A stretch of 64,000 nucleotides of DNA from Xestospongia bergquistia (lineage: Eukaryota; Porifera; Demospongiae; Haplosclerida; Petrosiidae), in NCBI GenBank assembly GCA_963965975.1, contig OZ014424.1:3906001-3970000 (forward strand), written 5' to 3'. Shown here piece by piece: positions 1 to 11,216 of this stretch. The translations under genes were made by a program, and so were the position numbers. The notes beneath the pieces were generated by a model. The model did not search any database. It was not told the origin of the DNA and saw only the letters and a list, made by a program, of their open reading frames with translations. Numbering within the stretch: the stretch's first letter is position 1; every line of letters begins with the position of its first letter.

Positions 1-928
1 AGGAAGCATATATTGTATTAATTATTTAGCTATTTTAATTTCTCATGTTTACTGCAATTGTTAAAATGTGATTTCATTACTTTAATACAGGATATGTCTC
101 AAACTTAGTTTTATAAATTGACTTTTGTCAAGTCTAAATATACATTTATAATAATGTCTACTTTTATATCTTAATATTGGAATCACCTTCCATTTCCAGT
201 CATTTATATATGTGCAAATTTAATAAATTCATATTTTTACATTCAAATTACATACTATCTATTAATGTTTTGTTAAAGTATGATGCAAACTGAAAGTAAA
301 CATTATACTGTTTTCATTCCTAACATACTTTCAGATTGATTGTTTCATTACACTGTTTACATTCCTAACATACTATCACATTAACTGAATATTGTAAGTA
401 CACTAGGAATGAAAACAATGTTATGTTTACTTTTAGTTTGTATTAAATAATTTGCTACATACATATAACCTGTATAGACATATATTGGTTAAACTAACCA
501 ATTAATTTTACAGTGACATACATTATCTTACTTCAAATAATTCAATGTATTGTTTAGATAAAATGACAAACAAACTGAAAGTGTTGTCTTTAGTATCAAT
601 TAGAATATTTTGTAATGAATATATTTAACAACAGCTTATTTTTAAGTAACATTTCTGAAAAACAGAGTAGTTGTATGCAGATATAGAACTTTCAACATAT
701 CAATGATCAAAGAGTGGAGATTTGTGAGTGACTTTATTAATATATATAGCTATTGAGTTTAATTTAAATAATCAATGAGAATATTCTCTCATAAGGAGTA
801 ATATAATTATATAGGTTGTATTTTGTAATCACTACATATTAGAGTGCAGTTGTATAATATATATTTGAAGTTTTAGATCAATATTATTAATGGAAATTAT
901 TGTTCCTTGTAGGATATCATTATAAAGA
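1..928 (+). promoter_or_regulatory. Upstream module of receptor-like gene A, with a predicted 5'-UTR intron
   Basis: This AT-rich stretch has no coding region. It matches 12,649-14,086 collinearly, and its 5' start matches about 36,735 onward, so it is a repeated upstream module that is cut by the window edge. The last 380 bases (552-928) are the best conserved part. Within them GTGAGT at 724 looks like a splice donor and TTGTTCCTTGTAG ending at 912 like an acceptor, which predicts a 189-nt intron in the 5' UTR just before the ATG at 929. The equivalent sites exist in gene B (13,903-14,069). A partial MITE with inverted arms lies at 283-440. The promoter role is inferred from conservation and position. 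Confidence 0.5.
283..530. mobile_element. Partial MITE, same family as 23,171-23,536
   Basis: Inverted arms at about 283-325 and 399-440 share the core ATTCCTAACATA and its complement. The right end (to about 530, with CAGTGACATACAT) matches the terminal repeat of the full element at 23,171-23,536. The outer left arm is missing. Partial relatives lie at about 10,140-10,290 and 13,430-13,540. It is non-coding and was probably mobilised by a DNA transposase in trans. Confidence 0.55.
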
Positions 929-3900
929 ATGGCATCATTTCATAGTATGATTTTGGTGATACTTGTTATTGCTCTTTTAAACTTTATTAAACTACTTTCT
1001 ACTCATATTGTCCAAATTAATACAAGTAATCAACTTTGGTTCTGGTTATGTAGTGATAATATACCATTGCAAAATAACTTGACACTTCATTTGACACAAA
1101 GTAACTACATACTTCATAACATGAGCTTCTGTCTTATTGAAAATGTTAGTAATCTTACATTAAAAGGAATGGGATCTGATGGGAAATCATCAATTAAATG
1201 TCAATTACAAGATGACTCAACTACTGGTTTTGGCTTTGTCAATATATCCAGTGTTACTTTAGAAAACTTAGAGTTTACTGGATGTGGAGCAACAATAACA
1301 AAGTCAGCTGTGACATTCTTTAATAACACCCACCCACATTTAGGATATAAACAGAAAGCATTACTGGTATTTAACCATTGTCACAATATAACAATACAAC
1401 ATGTTAACATCACCAATTATATTGGATATGCTATCTTCATGTTAAATCCTCTTAACTCGTCATTAATGAATCATGTTAGAGTCACAATGGGAACAGCTGG
1501 TGCTAGTGACTGTACTGATTCTAGTATGTTTGGTTGTGCTGGTAGTGGTATATTTATAATATTTAAAGACACTCAACAAACCTCTCCTAATATGGCACCT
1601 GTTAATGTTATATTATCACATTCTAACCTTCAATTCAACTTCAACATTATACCAAATATACCTCCCTTGACTCTTATAGGACATGACATATGTAGTTTTC
1701 CTGTGGTTGGTGCTGGTGGTCTAACAGTACTTTTTAATCAGTCATTTCTGGCAAGATTTTCAAGTCAAAGTGTGCTAATTGGTTATGGTTTAGGTAATGG
1801 TGGAACAGTAACAGGAAATATATTAGTGATATTTTATAATGGTATGGTCAACTCTCAACTGTCACTGACAGATACTGATATACCTAATGGATATCTTTTT
1901 CCTTCAACTAATCAAATTGGTGGTGCATGTCTTACTATTATCTCAACTTTGTGTCAAACATGTCCTTTTATTGGTACTAAAGAATTTCCGGTTTGGACAC
2001 CAATTTCTTTAAATAATGTCCAAATATATGCTTGTGGGTCTGGGAGTAGTATGGGAACAGAAGAAACGTTTGTCAAATATGGAGGAGGATTCTCTCTAAA
2101 AATTCTTGAATTTTGTGGAGCTAGATCAATTGTCTTGCTACTTAAAAGAGTGCAATACAGAAGAAACTATGCTTACAAATCTGGATCATCTCTTTATGCA
2201 TTTGTAACCAATTCTGTCTTAAGAGACAACAATATATCTCTAATAATAGAAGATGCTAACATAACATTTAGTTATAAAGGTGCTGCTACTTATACACTCT
2301 ATTCTACAGTTGCAGGTTTAACATTAATTAATTGGAACAATGTTACATTTAGAGGCAACAGCCAGTTTACTGAAAATAACTCTCCAATGATTGCAGCATA
2401 TAACAGTAATATACACATGACAGGACAACTATTGTTTAGAAAGAATACTGGTACAATGGGAGCTGCCATACAATTATTTTCTTCATTCCTTATTCTTCAT
2501 GAACCACTGAATGCTACATTCCTTGACAATAGTGCTTTATTATATGGTGGAGCTATATATGGTGATAATGTTGTGATCCCTGGTCATCATAGATGTGTAA
2601 TACAAATTAACACTAACAAAACAGACCTATACAATATAGACATCATATTGAAATTTAAAGGGAACATAGCAGGACTTGCAGGAAACAACATTTATGCTAC
2701 TCCTCTCTACAACTGTTCCTTTCTTTATCAACAACATGATTCGTTTGAATTAGTCCACTTTGACTGGAAATCAATTGCACATTTTAATACACCAAACTCT
2801 CTCAACAATGGACTGGAACCAATGTCTTCTAAACCAGTCAAAATATGCTCTTGTCAATTTAACAACAACACAAATAAAGTAGTCAAAAAATGTTCACAAT
2901 TTTATGCTATTCCTAATGTCATTAACACATATGCTGGTAAGACAGTAACCATATCATTGTGTGCAGTTGATGATTCTGGTACCATTGTTTACTCTCCTGC
3001 TGTTCTTTCTATCACAAATTATCACTATAAACAAGATAAATTGTCAGAAAATGGATTGTATTTAAAGCAAGGACAAACACTTGTACCTTTGTCAGGAAGT
3101 AACTGTACACAAATCCATTACATTGTCCTTAGTAAACTAGATGAACTCAAACATGGAAGGCTTCACATTGCAGCACCAGGTAGTCCACCATCTTGGTCAG
3201 CTGAACTTTATATACATCCTTGTCCAATGGGATTTATGTTAAAAGAAGATGAGTGTGTATGTGATAGTTTCATTGTTGACATGTTACCCTCTACAAAATG
3301 TAATATTACTACAACAACTATTACAATATATTCTGGTCAATGGTTGGGTCATATATCTTCTGACAATAAAAGTAAATTGGTATTTGCCTCAGTTTGTCCT
3401 CCTGGTAACTGTAAAATTGACACTCTACTATTTAATGTGACAGATCCCTTCTCTATTTGTGAGTCCAATAAGATGGGGATACTCTGTTCACAATGTCAAC
3501 ATAATATGAGTGTTGTATTTGGTAGTACAGAATGTAGAACATGCTCTGATATGTGGTTAATTACAATAGTGGGATATGCTTTATCTGGTCTGCTATTGGT
3601 AGCAATAATGCTTGCATTGCCTCTGACTATATCAGAAGGACCATTAGGTGGTATTATAATAGCTATGAATATCACTTCTGTTTCAACTATTGACTATTTG
3701 GATAGTAACAATTGGTTTGTGTACACTGCTAGAATCTTTGTTTCCCTCATGAACCTTAATCTAGGTTTTCCGATGTGTTTGTACAATGGAATGACACCAA
3801 CTGTTAAAACTGTTATACAATTTGTTTATCCAGTGTACTTGTGGGTTTTGATAATTGGATTCATCATATTCAGTCATTACTCAACTAGAATCTCAAACAG

Positions 3901-4672
3901 AACAGCAAGTTATTCTGTTCAAGTCCTGGCTAGTCTCATCCACCTCTCCTTCTCCAAAGTTCTCATCACTTGTATAGACATCATAGCTTATGTTCCTGTT
4001 CATACAGCAGAAGAAGGAACAATGGTAGTGTGGTATGGTGATGGTAATGTTGAATATCTCTCCAGTCCTCAACATATTGTTCTGTTTACTGTAGCTATGA
4101 TAAGTTTGTTGTTGTATATAGTACCTTATATATTGTTTGTTACTTTGGGTAGATATTGTATGAGATGGAGATGTGTAAATAAGTACTTGCGTCCATTTCT
4201 AGAGGCTTTTCAAGGTCCTTACAAACAAGAACAAGGTTACTGGTATGGAGTGAGGATGATAACTGTTGTATATGTCTATTTGATGTGGGCAGTTTTTAGA
4301 GGATATAATTTTAACATAATGTTGTTAATGCAACTAACACCAGTTCTTATATTATGCATCATCCAGGCATCTCTTAAACCATTTCGTAGTTCCAGGTTAA
4401 ACCATGTTGATACATTTTGTCTGATATTGTCCATATGTCAAATTCTGTTGGCTCTTGTTTTTGGTTATAGATATTACTGGTTGTCTTTTGTGATGGCTTC
4501 ATTTAACTACATAATTCTTATTTTATTAATGGTTGTGATTGGATGTCAATGTTTGCAGAAATTGAAATGCAAGTTAAGAAGAAAAAGAAGCCATAGTCAT
4601 GGTCATGTAATTATCCCATCAGATGAAGAGGATGATGAGATGAGACAAGCTCTGTTATTACTTGCTGATTAA
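929..4672 (+). CDS. Receptor-like membrane protein A: beta-helix-like ectodomain plus multi-span C-terminus
   Basis: This is an intact single-exon gene of 1247 aa. Residues 1 to about 28 form a signal peptide (a hydrophobic run after MASFHSM). Residues about 60-600 are rich in N-glycosylation sites and in short repeated beta-strand-like turns, which suggests a right-handed beta-helix. A cysteine cluster (GILCSQC, then FGSTECRTCS, residues about 850-873) precedes about seven hydrophobic segments (about 875-1215), with PFLEAFQGPYK between spans. The tail is basic and then acidic (DEEDDE). I know this layout from uncharacterised proteins of sponges, cnidarians and choanoflagellates; the ligand and signalling are unknown. 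The ATG at 929 follows a predicted UTR splice acceptor and heads the signal peptide. Gene B is a close paralogue and gene C a decayed one. Surface location and a receptor role are inferred. Confidence 0.8.
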   Translation: MASFHSMILVILVIALLNFIKLLSTHIVQINTSNQLWFWLCSDNIPLQNNLTLHLTQSNYILHNMSFCLIENVSNLTLKGMGSDGKSSIKCQLQDDSTTGFGFVNISSVTLENLEFTGCGATITKSAVTFFNNTHPHLGYKQKALLVFNHCHNITIQHVNITNYIGYAIFMLNPLNSSLMNHVRVTMGTAGASDCTDSSMFGCAGSGIFIIFKDTQQTSPNMAPVNVILSHSNLQFNFNIIPNIPPLTLIGHDICSFPVVGAGGLTVLFNQSFLARFSSQSVLIGYGLGNGGTVTGNILVIFYNGMVNSQLSLTDTDIPNGYLFPSTNQIGGACLTIISTLCQTCPFIGTKEFPVWTPISLNNVQIYACGSGSSMGTEETFVKYGGGFSLKILEFCGARSIVLLLKRVQYRRNYAYKSGSSLYAFVTNSVLRDNNISLIIEDANITFSYKGAATYTLYSTVAGLTLINWNNVTFRGNSQFTENNSPMIAAYNSNIHMTGQLLFRKNTGTMGAAIQLFSSFLILHEPLNATFLDNSALLYGGAIYGDNVVIPGHHRCVIQINTNKTDLYNIDIILKFKGNIAGLAGNNIYATPLYNCSFLYQQHDSFELVHFDWKSIAHFNTPNSLNNGLEPMSSKPVKICSCQFNNNTNKVVKKCSQFYAIPNVINTYAGKTVTISLCAVDDSGTIVYSPAVLSITNYHYKQDKLSENGLYLKQGQTLVPLSGSNCTQIHYIVLSKLDELKHGRLHIAAPGSPPSWSAELYIHPCPMGFMLKEDECVCDSFIVDMLPSTKCNITTTTITIYSGQWLGHISSDNKSKLVFASVCPPGNCKIDTLLFNVTDPFSICESNKMGILCSQCQHNMSVVFGSTECRTCSDMWLITIVGYALSGLLLVAIMLALPLTISEGPLGGIIIAMNITSVSTIDYLDSNNWFVYTARIFVSLMNLNLGFPMCLYNGMTPTVKTVIQFVYPVYLWVLIIGFIIFSHYSTRISNRTASYSVQVLASLIHLSFSKVLITCIDIIAYVPVHTAEEGTMVVWYGDGNVEYLSSPQHIVLFTVAMISLLLYIVPYILFVTLGRYCMRWRCVNKYLRPFLEAFQGPYKQEQGYWYGVRMITVVYVYLMWAVFRGYNFNIMLLMQLTPVLILCIIQASLKPFRSSRLNHVDTFCLILSICQILLALVFGYRYYWLSFVMASFNYIILILLMVVIGCQCLQKLKCKLRRKRSHSHGHVIIPSDEEDDEMRQALLLLAD

Positions 4673-4894
4673 ATTTAGTCATATCCTTAGTTATATGTAT
4701 TAAGAAGTTTGTATGTAATTTTGTAGTTTAGATATAATAATGATTCTTCTAAAATTTTATAAACAAATTCATGAATAATGAGTGTTTCAAGTTAATCAAT
4801 GTACACTAGCTTACCTCCTTAACCAGTTACACAACCCCTACAACACAATTAAAGAATTGTAATTAATTATGGTAGTATGTTAATTGACTTATCA
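4673..4894. other. 3' flank of receptor gene A
   Basis: This non-coding sequence is similar to the flanks after the other receptor copies (17,831 onward, 33,713 onward and 40,968 onward), so the duplicated unit continues past the stop codon. No RNA gene was seen. Confidence 0.5.
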
Positions 4895-5838
4895 TAGGGA
4901 AGCTCTGTATGCAGATCAGTAGTTCTTAAACTAGGTGATTATTTTTGCTTTATACCTTCTTAGAAACTAATGATCATTATGGTTATTCTCCTTTACTTAT
5001 TATCAAAATATAATGATCCCTGCTGTATTAGCAGAAGACTTTGCTAACTTTGGAATAGATTATCCAAAGTCTTTGTAGAAGAAATACTCCTATGGAGATT
5101 GTTTTAGTCTGACATGACCAAGTCATACAGTCACTGGAATATCTACTTTTTACATTCCTCTTAATGTTTTTAAGGAATTCAATCCTACTATCTCTTTCAA
5201 TTGTCAATAATTAATAAAGAAGTTGATGCAAAGAAATTTAATGCATTAGCGACACGCAAGATATAAGTGGGTATGGTCCATGAGAGATCAGAGCAATTGA
5301 GTCACTTTATGATTATACTATATCATAATGACAAAGGCTGTTTCTGAGGACATTGCTGTTCAGGCTGCTGTCCATTTTGTGACTGATTCCCAATTTGTTT
5401 TCAAGTGTGTGGATGACCTTGATTATATCAACAGATACACTATTTACTTCTTCAGTGATCTGACACAAAATTTGGGCAAGTCACAGCTGTCGTTGCCATG
5501 CTTCAAAAGATATCTCTGATCATGTGGAGTGAAATCTATCTAGCAAATGTAAAGGGTGTAATAATTCTTGTAAAGGGAGAGAAGCTCCCAATAATTGGTA
5601 AGGTTTGGATAAATAATGTTTGCATCAAAAGAATTACCTTTACCAGCCAAACGCTCTCTTTGTCTGAATCTGGTGGTAACCCATCTAATGTAGAGCTTAA
5701 CCAAATAGGTAAAGTGATCTGGTTATATTATTAGTGACAAGTATATTGGAAAGATAGCTCTTCATCAGACAATCAATCCTATTGATCAGAATATAGTTTA
5801 CACATCTGTGTTAGACCAGAAGAAAGGCATATTTAATA
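4895..5838 (+). pseudogene. Methyltransferase relic, unit A (tetrapyrrole-methylase/borosin-like)
   Basis: This is a decayed plus-strand gene. Readable pieces are a YAD start near 4910, a segment near 5010-5060 that equals the MIPAVLADDFANLGID block of the unit B copy, and a segment near 5140-5200 with the STFYIP motif. A C-terminal part with no family that I recognise follows (5225-5830; AAVHFVTDSQFVFK, GKVWINNVCIK). The first blocks align by eye with fungal omphalotin-type N-methyltransferases (LPGVSAEDCLYADL, VSTFYIPP). Much of the N-terminal domain is deleted here, and stops and frameshifts interrupt the rest. The same relic follows every other receptor copy or stump. The family assignment rests on the consensus of several copies and is not certain from this one alone. 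Confidence 0.55.
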
Positions 5839-5839
5839 T

Positions 5840-6545
5840 TAGGTGAAAGCTGATAGGATACTTTTAACAGTAATATATAGAGGCCATTGTTTTCTAACCT
5901 GAGCAATAAACCATACAGTGATCATCACTACTACTTTACTCAGTGTCACTGTTGTATGTGGTACAATCAATGATAAATAACACAATATATCAGATCTAGC
6001 GATGTGATAGAGATAGGTCTCTTGTATGAACTCCCAACCATAACACCAATAACACAATGTAGTGACAATAAAAATGTACTAACAGTAACAAACTTACTCA
6101 CCTTACACTAACTCAGTCAATATTATATTTTTTGGTTTTTTAGGTCCTTTTACCAAAGGGTTCTCTCCACTGTTAGGAACAATGATATTGAATAAATCAC
6201 AGGATAAATTTTGACATGGACAGCCATACCATACAATAAATCATCTACCACTAACTGACCACACTCTAGATAATATATACAAAGTAACAATGATACTGCC
6301 ATTGTTGATTCAGCATTTCCCAGACTGGAAACAATTGCTGTCAGAGGATTAAACAACCAGAATATACATGATAGCATCTTCAAGTGTTTAGGAAGATTTT
6401 GTAATGTAAAAATCTTGTAAATTATCCAACCAGCATACACATCAAGTGTTATAAAGAGTGTTTTACCAAATGCAAGATGTTTAGGTATTAGCAACCAAGC
6501 TATTATAGGGGTGTAGCGATAAGTAGGTCAGAGATAAGGGAAAGA
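5840..6545 (-). pseudogene. PIGM: PIG-M pseudogene (GPI mannosyltransferase I)
   Basis: On the minus strand, 6540 to about 6150 reads as the N-terminal half of PIG-M, the ER enzyme that adds the first mannose to GPI anchors. The visible motifs are TYRYTPIIAWLLIP, NPLTAIVSSLGNAES and LYGMAVHVKIYPVIYS. A second piece (6057-5840) continues with CYGWEFIQETYLYHI and then a later segment, MITVWFIAQ. The middle is missing, there is no start or full C-terminus, and the frame changes between the pieces. PIG-M is normally about 400 aa with 8-11 membrane spans, so this is a dead copy or an exonic fragment of the host gene. A shorter relative lies at 35,925-36,135 in the same relative position. Confidence 0.8.
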
Positions 6546-7080
6546 GCCTTCAAGTACATACATGACATTATCTGAAGAAACCAATAATCAATATCAGTGA
6601 ATTTGACAACCATTACTCTATCTTGCCATTCTCCATAGACAATAAGTCCAACTCTTAGTAACTACATATGAGATAGTGAACAGTGTTCTTTTAGTTAACC
6701 ATTGGTTCAATCTTACAGATAAGAAGACCATTTAGAAATGATAAATTTCAGCATCTTCTGTGATCTCATAAGTCATAACAATAAACATGTTTATGCATTT
6801 AAAATGTGTAAACAGGGATATTTTACTTCATGATCACAGAGTAATTTTCTAATTAGAGTATTAATAATATGCTATAGAATTGACCATTTCTGCTGCTAGT
6901 TCTCAGTGGTATGGAAACTTTGTTTAGCTCAGACAAAATACAAAGTTTAATATGCAAGATCTTTAAATCAGACTTTCAAAGACTTTGTTTTTAGCTTAAT
7001 ATACTGGTTGGTTATATCATATACAAGTTCTTTCTAATACCCACTTGTTGGATCACATTCTCATTAGTAATTGCATTGCC
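6546..7080. other. Intergenic, nothing recognised
   Basis: AT-rich sequence with no coding stretch, RNA or repeat that I can support. It may hold further decayed PIG-M or module sequence. Confidence 0.4.
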
Positions 7081-7205
7081 TTTAATATAGTATTACCAAC
7101 AATACCAGTATTATCTAAAATACCTGTATTTACTAACAACACTAGTATTATCAACATTACCAGTATTACTTATAATATTAGTATTACTAACAATACCGGA
7201 TTATC
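7080..7205. repeat. Degenerate short tandem repeat
   Basis: About six imperfect copies of an 18-24-base unit of the form TATTACCAGTATTA / ACTAACAATACC. In one frame it gives an Asn/Thr/Ile-rich open frame, which I treat as a by-product of the repeat and not a gene. Confidence 0.6.
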
Positions 7206-7284
7206 TACAACAACATTTCTTAACCCTATGATGTCATAGTGATGTTATCATAGGGCAAATTATACCATACACCAAACCTGATAG

Positions 7285-7550
7285 AAATTGAGAGTTAACA
7301 ATTCAGAATTAAATAACATATACAAAGGCGTTGCTGCTTTACAATACAGACACAGAGGTTTAACAATTCACAATTAAGCAACAGAAACATGGAGTTAATT
7401 GCTTTAAATGATGAACACAGAATGTCAACAATTACAATTATAAAACAGAAACAAAGGAGTTAACAAATCTGGCTTTTACAACAAAGACAGAAGACAAACA
7501 ATTTAGAATTATATGACAGACACAAGCTGGTTCAATAACATCTTAAGATG
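7285..7550. repeat. Degenerate minisatellite, about 60-70-base unit
   Basis: At least four diverged units, each with a TTAACAATTCAGAATTA-like core followed by an ACAGAAACAAAG-like core, start near 7290, 7350, 7425 and 7490. There is no coding content. Confidence 0.5.
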
Positions 7551-8845
7551 AAACAACAGCTATAACAATATACAAAGTGATGGGATTTCTGCTTTACATT
7601 AAATGAGAGTAGGCAATATGAGTCTATCCCATTAGAAAAGGCTTACATAATAACATAATATATACATGAGAGGGTCTGACATTAGGTTTATATCTATTAT
7701 CAGGGGGGTGGGTTATCATTACACATCCCTTATGATGTACTGTAGTAGTCTTGGGTGTAGCTAAACAAAAAACAAAGATGACTAGAATGTGCTATAACAC
7801 AAGAAAATGAAGGAGGAGTATAATAAAGTAATGCAAAAATGTTCAAATCTCCACTCAGTTGCCTATCAATACTGAAGACTCAAGAACGCACACAACCAAA
7901 ATATGATATCTACAACCCACAAACTGATGTTTGATCATGTTCAAGACATAAAGCCATCAAATTTTATTATCTAAGAGAAGACACAACCTTAAGATCCAAG
8001 AGAAGCCACAACTAGTGATTGATATTATACACTTCTCCAGATCATCAAGCCACAAGCAGTTAATGATGTCCAGCATTAGTTGTAAATAAATGACACAAAA
8101 ATATGTGATATATAAAATATAAAAGTACATTAACATGTACAAGTATTAGGATACAGCTATCATCAAAAATATCATATATAGTACTAAGTTAAGGGACACA
8201 CAAATAGAACATCAACTACAATATGAAACGTGAAATAAAATTAATAAAAAGTATATAAAAGATCAATCTTACAAATAGAGTAGATATTGGGAGATTGTTA
8301 ATAGATCATCTCTCCAGTCCAGTCAACAATGTCTGCCACTAATAAAGAATTAAAAAGACATTTTACTACAAGATTATCAATTTAATAATATATCACAATT
8401 TACATTAAAGTTATCAGATAATCTCAATGTCTTGTGTACTAGTAGATCAAAGTCACACTAAACAATTAAAATAGATGTTTAGTACAAGACTGTCTATATT
8501 ATTATATAACAGATATAACATACATTAGTCATCAGATAATGTAAGTGACCATCAACCTGTCCATCTTAATATATAGAACTAAAACAGCTCAATAAACAAT
8601 CAATATATCTAATAAGTTAACTTACAATAGTAGCTATTAACAAACATCATCAGATCATCTCCAGTAGCTACAAATCAACCTACTATAGGTAACAGAATTT
8701 GTTTTAAAAATATAGTTAGTATACAACTCACAAGTATAGAACATTATTCTAACTTATAATTATGCTACAAAATAACAGAAATATGTAGTAAATTAGTTAT
8801 ATTTAATAATAGATATGACTTACTCATAATGGGATAAGTATTGGA
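7551..8845. other. Intergenic, with one diverged tandem duplication
   Basis: There are no genes. A diverged direct repeat of about 118 bases covers 8343-8460 and 8460-8570 (shared cores AATTAAAA and ATCAGATAAT). The rest is AT-rich and unremarkable. Confidence 0.4.
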
Positions 8846-9644
8846 GTTTTTTGGTTTTAGCTAACTAACTATAACTAACTAAATTGAAATCTTAACTTCT
8901 CAAAACTAACTATAACTAGCTAAAACTGTCTGTAGCTCTTCAATAACTAACTATAACAAAGCTAAAATATTTTCATGCCTGAACTAACTAAAATAACTCA
9001 TTTTCTGAGACCTTAGAAGTGTGATGTAGAACTATCATGATATTTAGACTGTAGTATACTATGTACAGTGGTGTAATTGTTCTGTATAGAATGAAGTATA
9101 TTTGGTGTGTATAGATTGCAGCTGCATGTTTGCACATTGCCATTCAATTTCAATTGGCTTTGTGCTCCTAACATGGCATGCATCTGGAAGGCCTAAAGCA
9201 AGTCGTGTATGGGAAAGTTTTGAATTCAGTGAATCGAAGAAGGAAACGAAGTATTTGTTGCTTAAAAATGATTAAGGAATATTGTGTAATGCTAAAGTCA
9301 AGGGTAAAAATCCTGTTGAACGTATTTTCAACGGCAGGATATTTTGTGGAGGGTAAAAGAAATTGACTTAGTGGATCAAGTTTGGAAAATGAAGTGTTTC
9401 TTAAAACAAATAAACAATATGTCCCCTAATATTACATTCTTAATTGTACAATCATTATTACCTAACTACAATAGATTAAGTAGAAATACTTATAAAAACT
9501 AAGCCAATAACTATAACTAACTAAATTGCTGTAGATTATAGTTAAATAACTAAATCTAAACTAAAACTAGATGAGCAAAGAAAAACTAACTAAAAATAAA
9601 TTTCAAAATAGTAGTGTTGTTTAGTTAACTAAAACAACACTACT
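8846..9644 (+). mobile_element. hAT transposon remnant 1
   Basis: The ends are rich in TAACTAACTATAACTAA subterminal repeats (8860-8990 and 9490-9600). Inside, 9300-9420 encodes the hAT C-terminal dimerisation region in two frames: NPVER, then VFSTAGYFVEGKRN, a stop, LSGSSLENEVFLKTNK. Most of the transposase is missing, so the copy is dead. Similar remnants with the same subterminal repeats are at 25,060-25,412 and 49,700-50,230, so one hAT family has been active here several times. The right end forms a near-perfect palindrome at 9607-9647. Confidence 0.7.
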
Positions 9645-9654
9645 ATTTAGTCTT

Positions 9655-9860
9655 TACACACTCATAAAAAGTAATGATCATTATGGTTATTCTCTTGTAC
9701 TTAGGATCAAAGTATATATGATCCCTGCTTTATCAGTAGAAGAATGTCTATTTGCTGACATAAAGAATAGATACATCATTTCCTGGTCTACAACTCTTGA
9801 AGATACTGATCTACTATGTCATAACCCACCATATTGGTATCTAATATTCTACATATAATG
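9655..9860 (+). pseudogene. Methyltransferase relic fragment, between units A and D
   Basis: This short piece matches the middle of the methylase-like relics. In one frame it reads IKVYMIPALSVEECLFADI, followed by a threonine/leucine-rich stretch and HNPPYW in frames interrupted by gaps. It is the clearest copy of the SAEDCLFADL block that identifies the tetrapyrrole-methylase/borosin-like family. It is truncated at both ends and lies next to the hAT remnant. Confidence 0.55.
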
Positions 9861-11216
9861 TTTGTACATAAATAAAATCACAGAAAGGGAAGTGGCCAAT
9901 GAAAAAGTGGCTAAAACAGCATAATAAAGACACTAACTTGATTACCATTGTCCTATGGAATTGACTGTTTATCAAATGATAATGATTCATTTTTTAAAGC
10001 ATAATTAGTTTTACCGTTTTGTAGTCAGCCAGTTTAATAGGACAATAAAAATCACAACTGTTATGTCTCGTTCCTTTTACTTTAGATACTTTCACAGTTA
10101 TACACACTGATAAAAATTATACAAAAATCAATATTTATACAGCACATTAAAAGTAAATTAACATACAGGAAAACCACAGTGCTAAATTAAATGTCATACA
10201 TTACAACAACAGCATTATGTTTGCTTTTAGTTTGTATCATGTAACCTCTAGTGATCATTGTATGCATGCTTATTTAGCAATGGATCCCTCATCATTTTTA
10301 TAATCAACATGCTATCAGTGAGAAACTAGAGAACGTGATATACATAGTATATAACTCTCACACACACAGTAGTAATAACATTTAAGTTACATAAACTAAG
10401 TTAAATTACCTTTATTCCTGTATCTTCAAAATGTAATCATCAAAATGAACACTTCCTTTGCTTAAACTCAACATGCATCACACACACTCTATCAACTAAG
10501 TTATAGCTACGTCTACAACAAATATTAAAGACTATACACTAGTTTATGCTACATATAAAATAGTAAAATAATCTCATGTATATATATGTCTTTACATGCT
10601 CTTCATATTGTCATTCATGTGAGTAGTTACAAGTCATATCTATTATCAACATGATTAATACATCTAATAATAATATCTGTATAACTGTGTATTGATTTCT
10701 TTCAGTACTATGTCTCTACATGTTAACATTAAAACTGATAGGTTGTTGTCATATATAGCAGATGTTTACTGATGAATTAAATAGAACATAAACAATATTC
10801 CTAATCATAGTAACATCTGTATAACTGTGTCCAAAATATATATAGATGTGTCTAGTTTGTTTTAATTCGAGTCTGTCAATTGGACTATGTCTAGATCTCT
10901 ACTGTTAACACATTATAGTTGACTGGTTGTTATCATAGCAGATGTTTACTGATAGCTTAAATAGAATATAATAATATTTCTAATCACAGTAACATCTGTA
11001 TAAGTCCTAAATATATGTGTTTATATTCCAATATGTCAGTTTGACTATATCTCTACATGTTTACCTGATAAGTCAGTACATAGCTATAGTTTATGGACCA
11101 TTTAGTTAATTTATAGTTACTACAACAAATATTATAGACTATACACTAGTTTATGTTACATATAAAATATTAGACTTTATTTGAAATAATCCTATGTATA
11201 TATATGTCTTTACATG
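9861..11216 (+). repeat. Upstream module D (distal part), with an internal tandem repeat
   Basis: From about 10,200 this is collinear with 36,300-37,250, the upstream module of receptor copy C (shared cores include GTGAGAAACTAGAGAA). A segment with TATAGCAGATGTTTACTGAT at 10,755 recurs at 10,936, giving a direct repeat with a period of about 181 bases. A partial MITE of the 23,171 family lies near 10,140-10,290. There are no genes. Confidence 0.5.

Noticed and set aside
3893-4075. Minus-strand open frame inside receptor gene A (also in B and C)
   Set aside because: It is kept only because the plus-strand coding sequence is conserved; it has no start context or homology of its own.
5839-6057. 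A separate small minus-strand gene starting MCYWCYGWEF
   Set aside because: It is the C-terminal part of the PIG-M pseudogene (GWEFIQETYLYH is a PIG-M motif), not an independent gene.
7045-7239. Asn/Thr-rich plus-strand open frame
   Set aside because: It is a translation of the short tandem repeat at 7080-7205.
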